From Actinomycetota bacterium (GTDB lineage Bacteria; Actinomycetota; Humimicrobiia; Humimicrobiales; Humimicrobiaceae), in contig JACVJB010000053.1 in assembly GCA_015711775.1 (NCBI GenBank), positions 1-6,591 on the forward strand: DNA of 6,591 bases. Reading direction: 5' to 3'. The translations under genes were made by a program, and so were the position numbers. The notes under the pieces were generated by a model. It did no database searches. It worked only from the letters and a program-made list of their open reading frames with translations, and was not told where the DNA came from. Below, in pieces: positions 5,668 through 6,591 of the stretch (position 1 is the first letter of the stretch; the number at the start of each line of letters is the position of its first letter).

Positions 5668-6591
5668 TTATTCAAAGCTTTTGCTGATAAGTTCTTTTGG
5701 AAGTTTCTTTGTAAACAGGCTCACAATTATTGTAACAATAAAGGCAAGCGGGAAAGCAATAACTATAGGGTCAATTGCGCTCCACGGATAAGGCAAAATT
5801 GTTGTTTTGCCTGTCATAAATTCAACAAGTTTGAGCATCTTTGCATTTGCTTCATGAACAAAAAACATCCAGAAAACACTTGATACTACACCTATCACCA
5901 TACCGCTTATTGCTCCCGCTTTTGTAGATCCTTTCCAGAAAAGACCGCATATATACATGGGCAGAAAAGTTGCAGCGCAGACTCCAAAGAAAAGCGCTGT
6001 TCCTCTCGCTATAATGCTTACCGGAAGGTAGTAGCCAAGTATTATACTGATTATGATACCTATTATTATGCCAATTTTTGTAAGGAGAACACCTTTTGAA
6101 GGCTTTGCCTCAACGCCTGCGCCTGCTCCATTATTTGCATTCCTGTCAGTTTCAACACCTAACATATCCCTTGAAAAAGACGTGCCGATTGCATGAAACT
6201 GTGAACTGATTGTTGACATTGCTGCTGCCAGGAGGGTTATCATAAATACATAAACGAACCACTTGGGCATTGCCATATTAATAAATGTCGGTATTATCAG
6301 ATCGGTGTTTCCCTCTGCTACAGCTATTGATATTTTACCAAGCTGCTCATTAAAGTAAACATTTGAAAGCGCCCCTATTACAAATGCAATTCCGGTCATT
6401 GCAAGAATAAAGATACCGCCGATTAAAACTGCCCTGTTAAGTTCCTTATTGCTTTTAACAGTCATAAACCTTATAACAAGCTGTGGCTGTGCAAGTACTC
6501 CAATGCCCACGCCAAGCACTATTGTTGAAACCAGGGTCCACCACAGGGGCGAGCCAAGAACCGGCATTGTGGTCCATCCCTGATGGCCGCC
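5668..6591 (-). CDS. Sodium:solute symporter (SSS family), 3' part; start outside window
   Basis: About 307 residues of the C-terminal half are visible, and the frame is open to the window edge (GGHQGWTTMP), so the methionine at 6567 is internal. It is an inner-membrane LeuT-fold transporter that uses a sodium gradient to import an organic solute. About seven hydrophobic spans are seen, counted from that methionine: 11-33, 47-71, 100-126, 160-182, 186-210, 213-238 and 264-286. The segment GVGIGVLAQPQLVIRFMTVKS (19-39) and LLAAAMSTISSQ (112-123) are SSS hallmarks. S118 and T119 fall where the Na2-site hydroxyl residues of this family lie. A hydrophilic, alanine/glycine-rich loop at 137-158 precedes the next span. 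The ending KKLPKELISKSFE is a short cytoplasmic tail. Position before the ligases suggests import of a monocarboxylic or aromatic acid, but the substrate cannot be read from sequence. Subfamily assignment needs the missing N-terminus. Confidence 0.93.
   Translation of the reverse strand, partial: GGHQGWTTMPVLGSPLWWTLVSTIVLGVGIGVLAQPQLVIRFMTVKSNKELNRAVLIGGIFILAMTGIAFVIGALSNVYFNEQLGKISIAVAEGNTDLIIPTFINMAMPKWFVYVFMITLLAAAMSTISSQFHAIGTSFSRDMLGVETDRNANNGAGAGVEAKPSKGVLLTKIGIIIGIIISIILGYYLPVSIIARGTALFFGVCAATFLPMYICGLFWKGSTKAGAISGMVIGVVSSVFWMFFVHEANAKMLKLVEFMTGKTTILPYPWSAIDPIVIAFPLAFIVTIIVSLFTKKLPKELISKSFE

Overview
The window is a compact, fully co-directional stretch in which all five protein-coding genes lie on the minus strand, so transcription runs from high to low coordinates. 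The base composition is fairly A+T-rich (estimated by eye). The gene content is two phenylacetate-CoA ligase-type enzymes, a sodium:solute symporter and a B12-binding radical SAM protein. This suggests an anaerobic bacterium with a fermentative or respiratory lifestyle that handles aromatic or arylacetic acids from amino acid breakdown. Members of Deferribacterota, Desulfobacterota or Nitrospirota would fit, but no rRNA or other taxonomic marker is present and this is inference.

In order of transcription, 6591-5668 is the 3' part of a sodium:solute symporter (SSS family) whose start lies outside the window. A 151-bp spacer (5667-5517) follows. It holds a perfect 12-bp inverted repeat just after the symporter stop, a TATAAT box, a 28-bp dyad and a strong Shine-Dalgarno sequence. 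Two tandem paralogous PaaK-type ligases come next (5516-4197 and 4147-2807, 49 bp apart). The second ligase overlaps by 4 nt (TTGA) a TTG-started gene (2810-1944). That gene encodes an all-helical protein that looks like a trans-polyprenyl diphosphate synthase fold lacking both aspartate-rich catalytic motifs, similar in idea to the non-catalytic HepS subunit. After a 112-bp spacer with its own TATAAT box, the last gene (1831-71) encodes a B12-binding-domain/radical SAM protein with an intact CxxxCxxC cluster motif. A probable rho-independent terminator lies just beyond it (38-20).

A working model, by inference: the symporter imports an organic acid and the two ligases activate arylacetates or similar aromatic acids to CoA thioesters, with divergence in the glycine/aromatic-rich segment suggesting different substrates. 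The prenyl-synthase-like protein is translationally coupled to the second ligase, and its role is unknown. The B12/radical SAM enzyme may be a separate transcription unit.

No mobile element, CRISPR array, tRNA or rRNA was found. No gene-free stretch exceeds 151 bp. The most interesting points are the degenerate prenyl synthase coupled to an acyl-CoA ligase, a 68-bp block of unusually high synonymous-site identity between the two ligase genes (possible gene conversion), and the dyads upstream of the first ligase.
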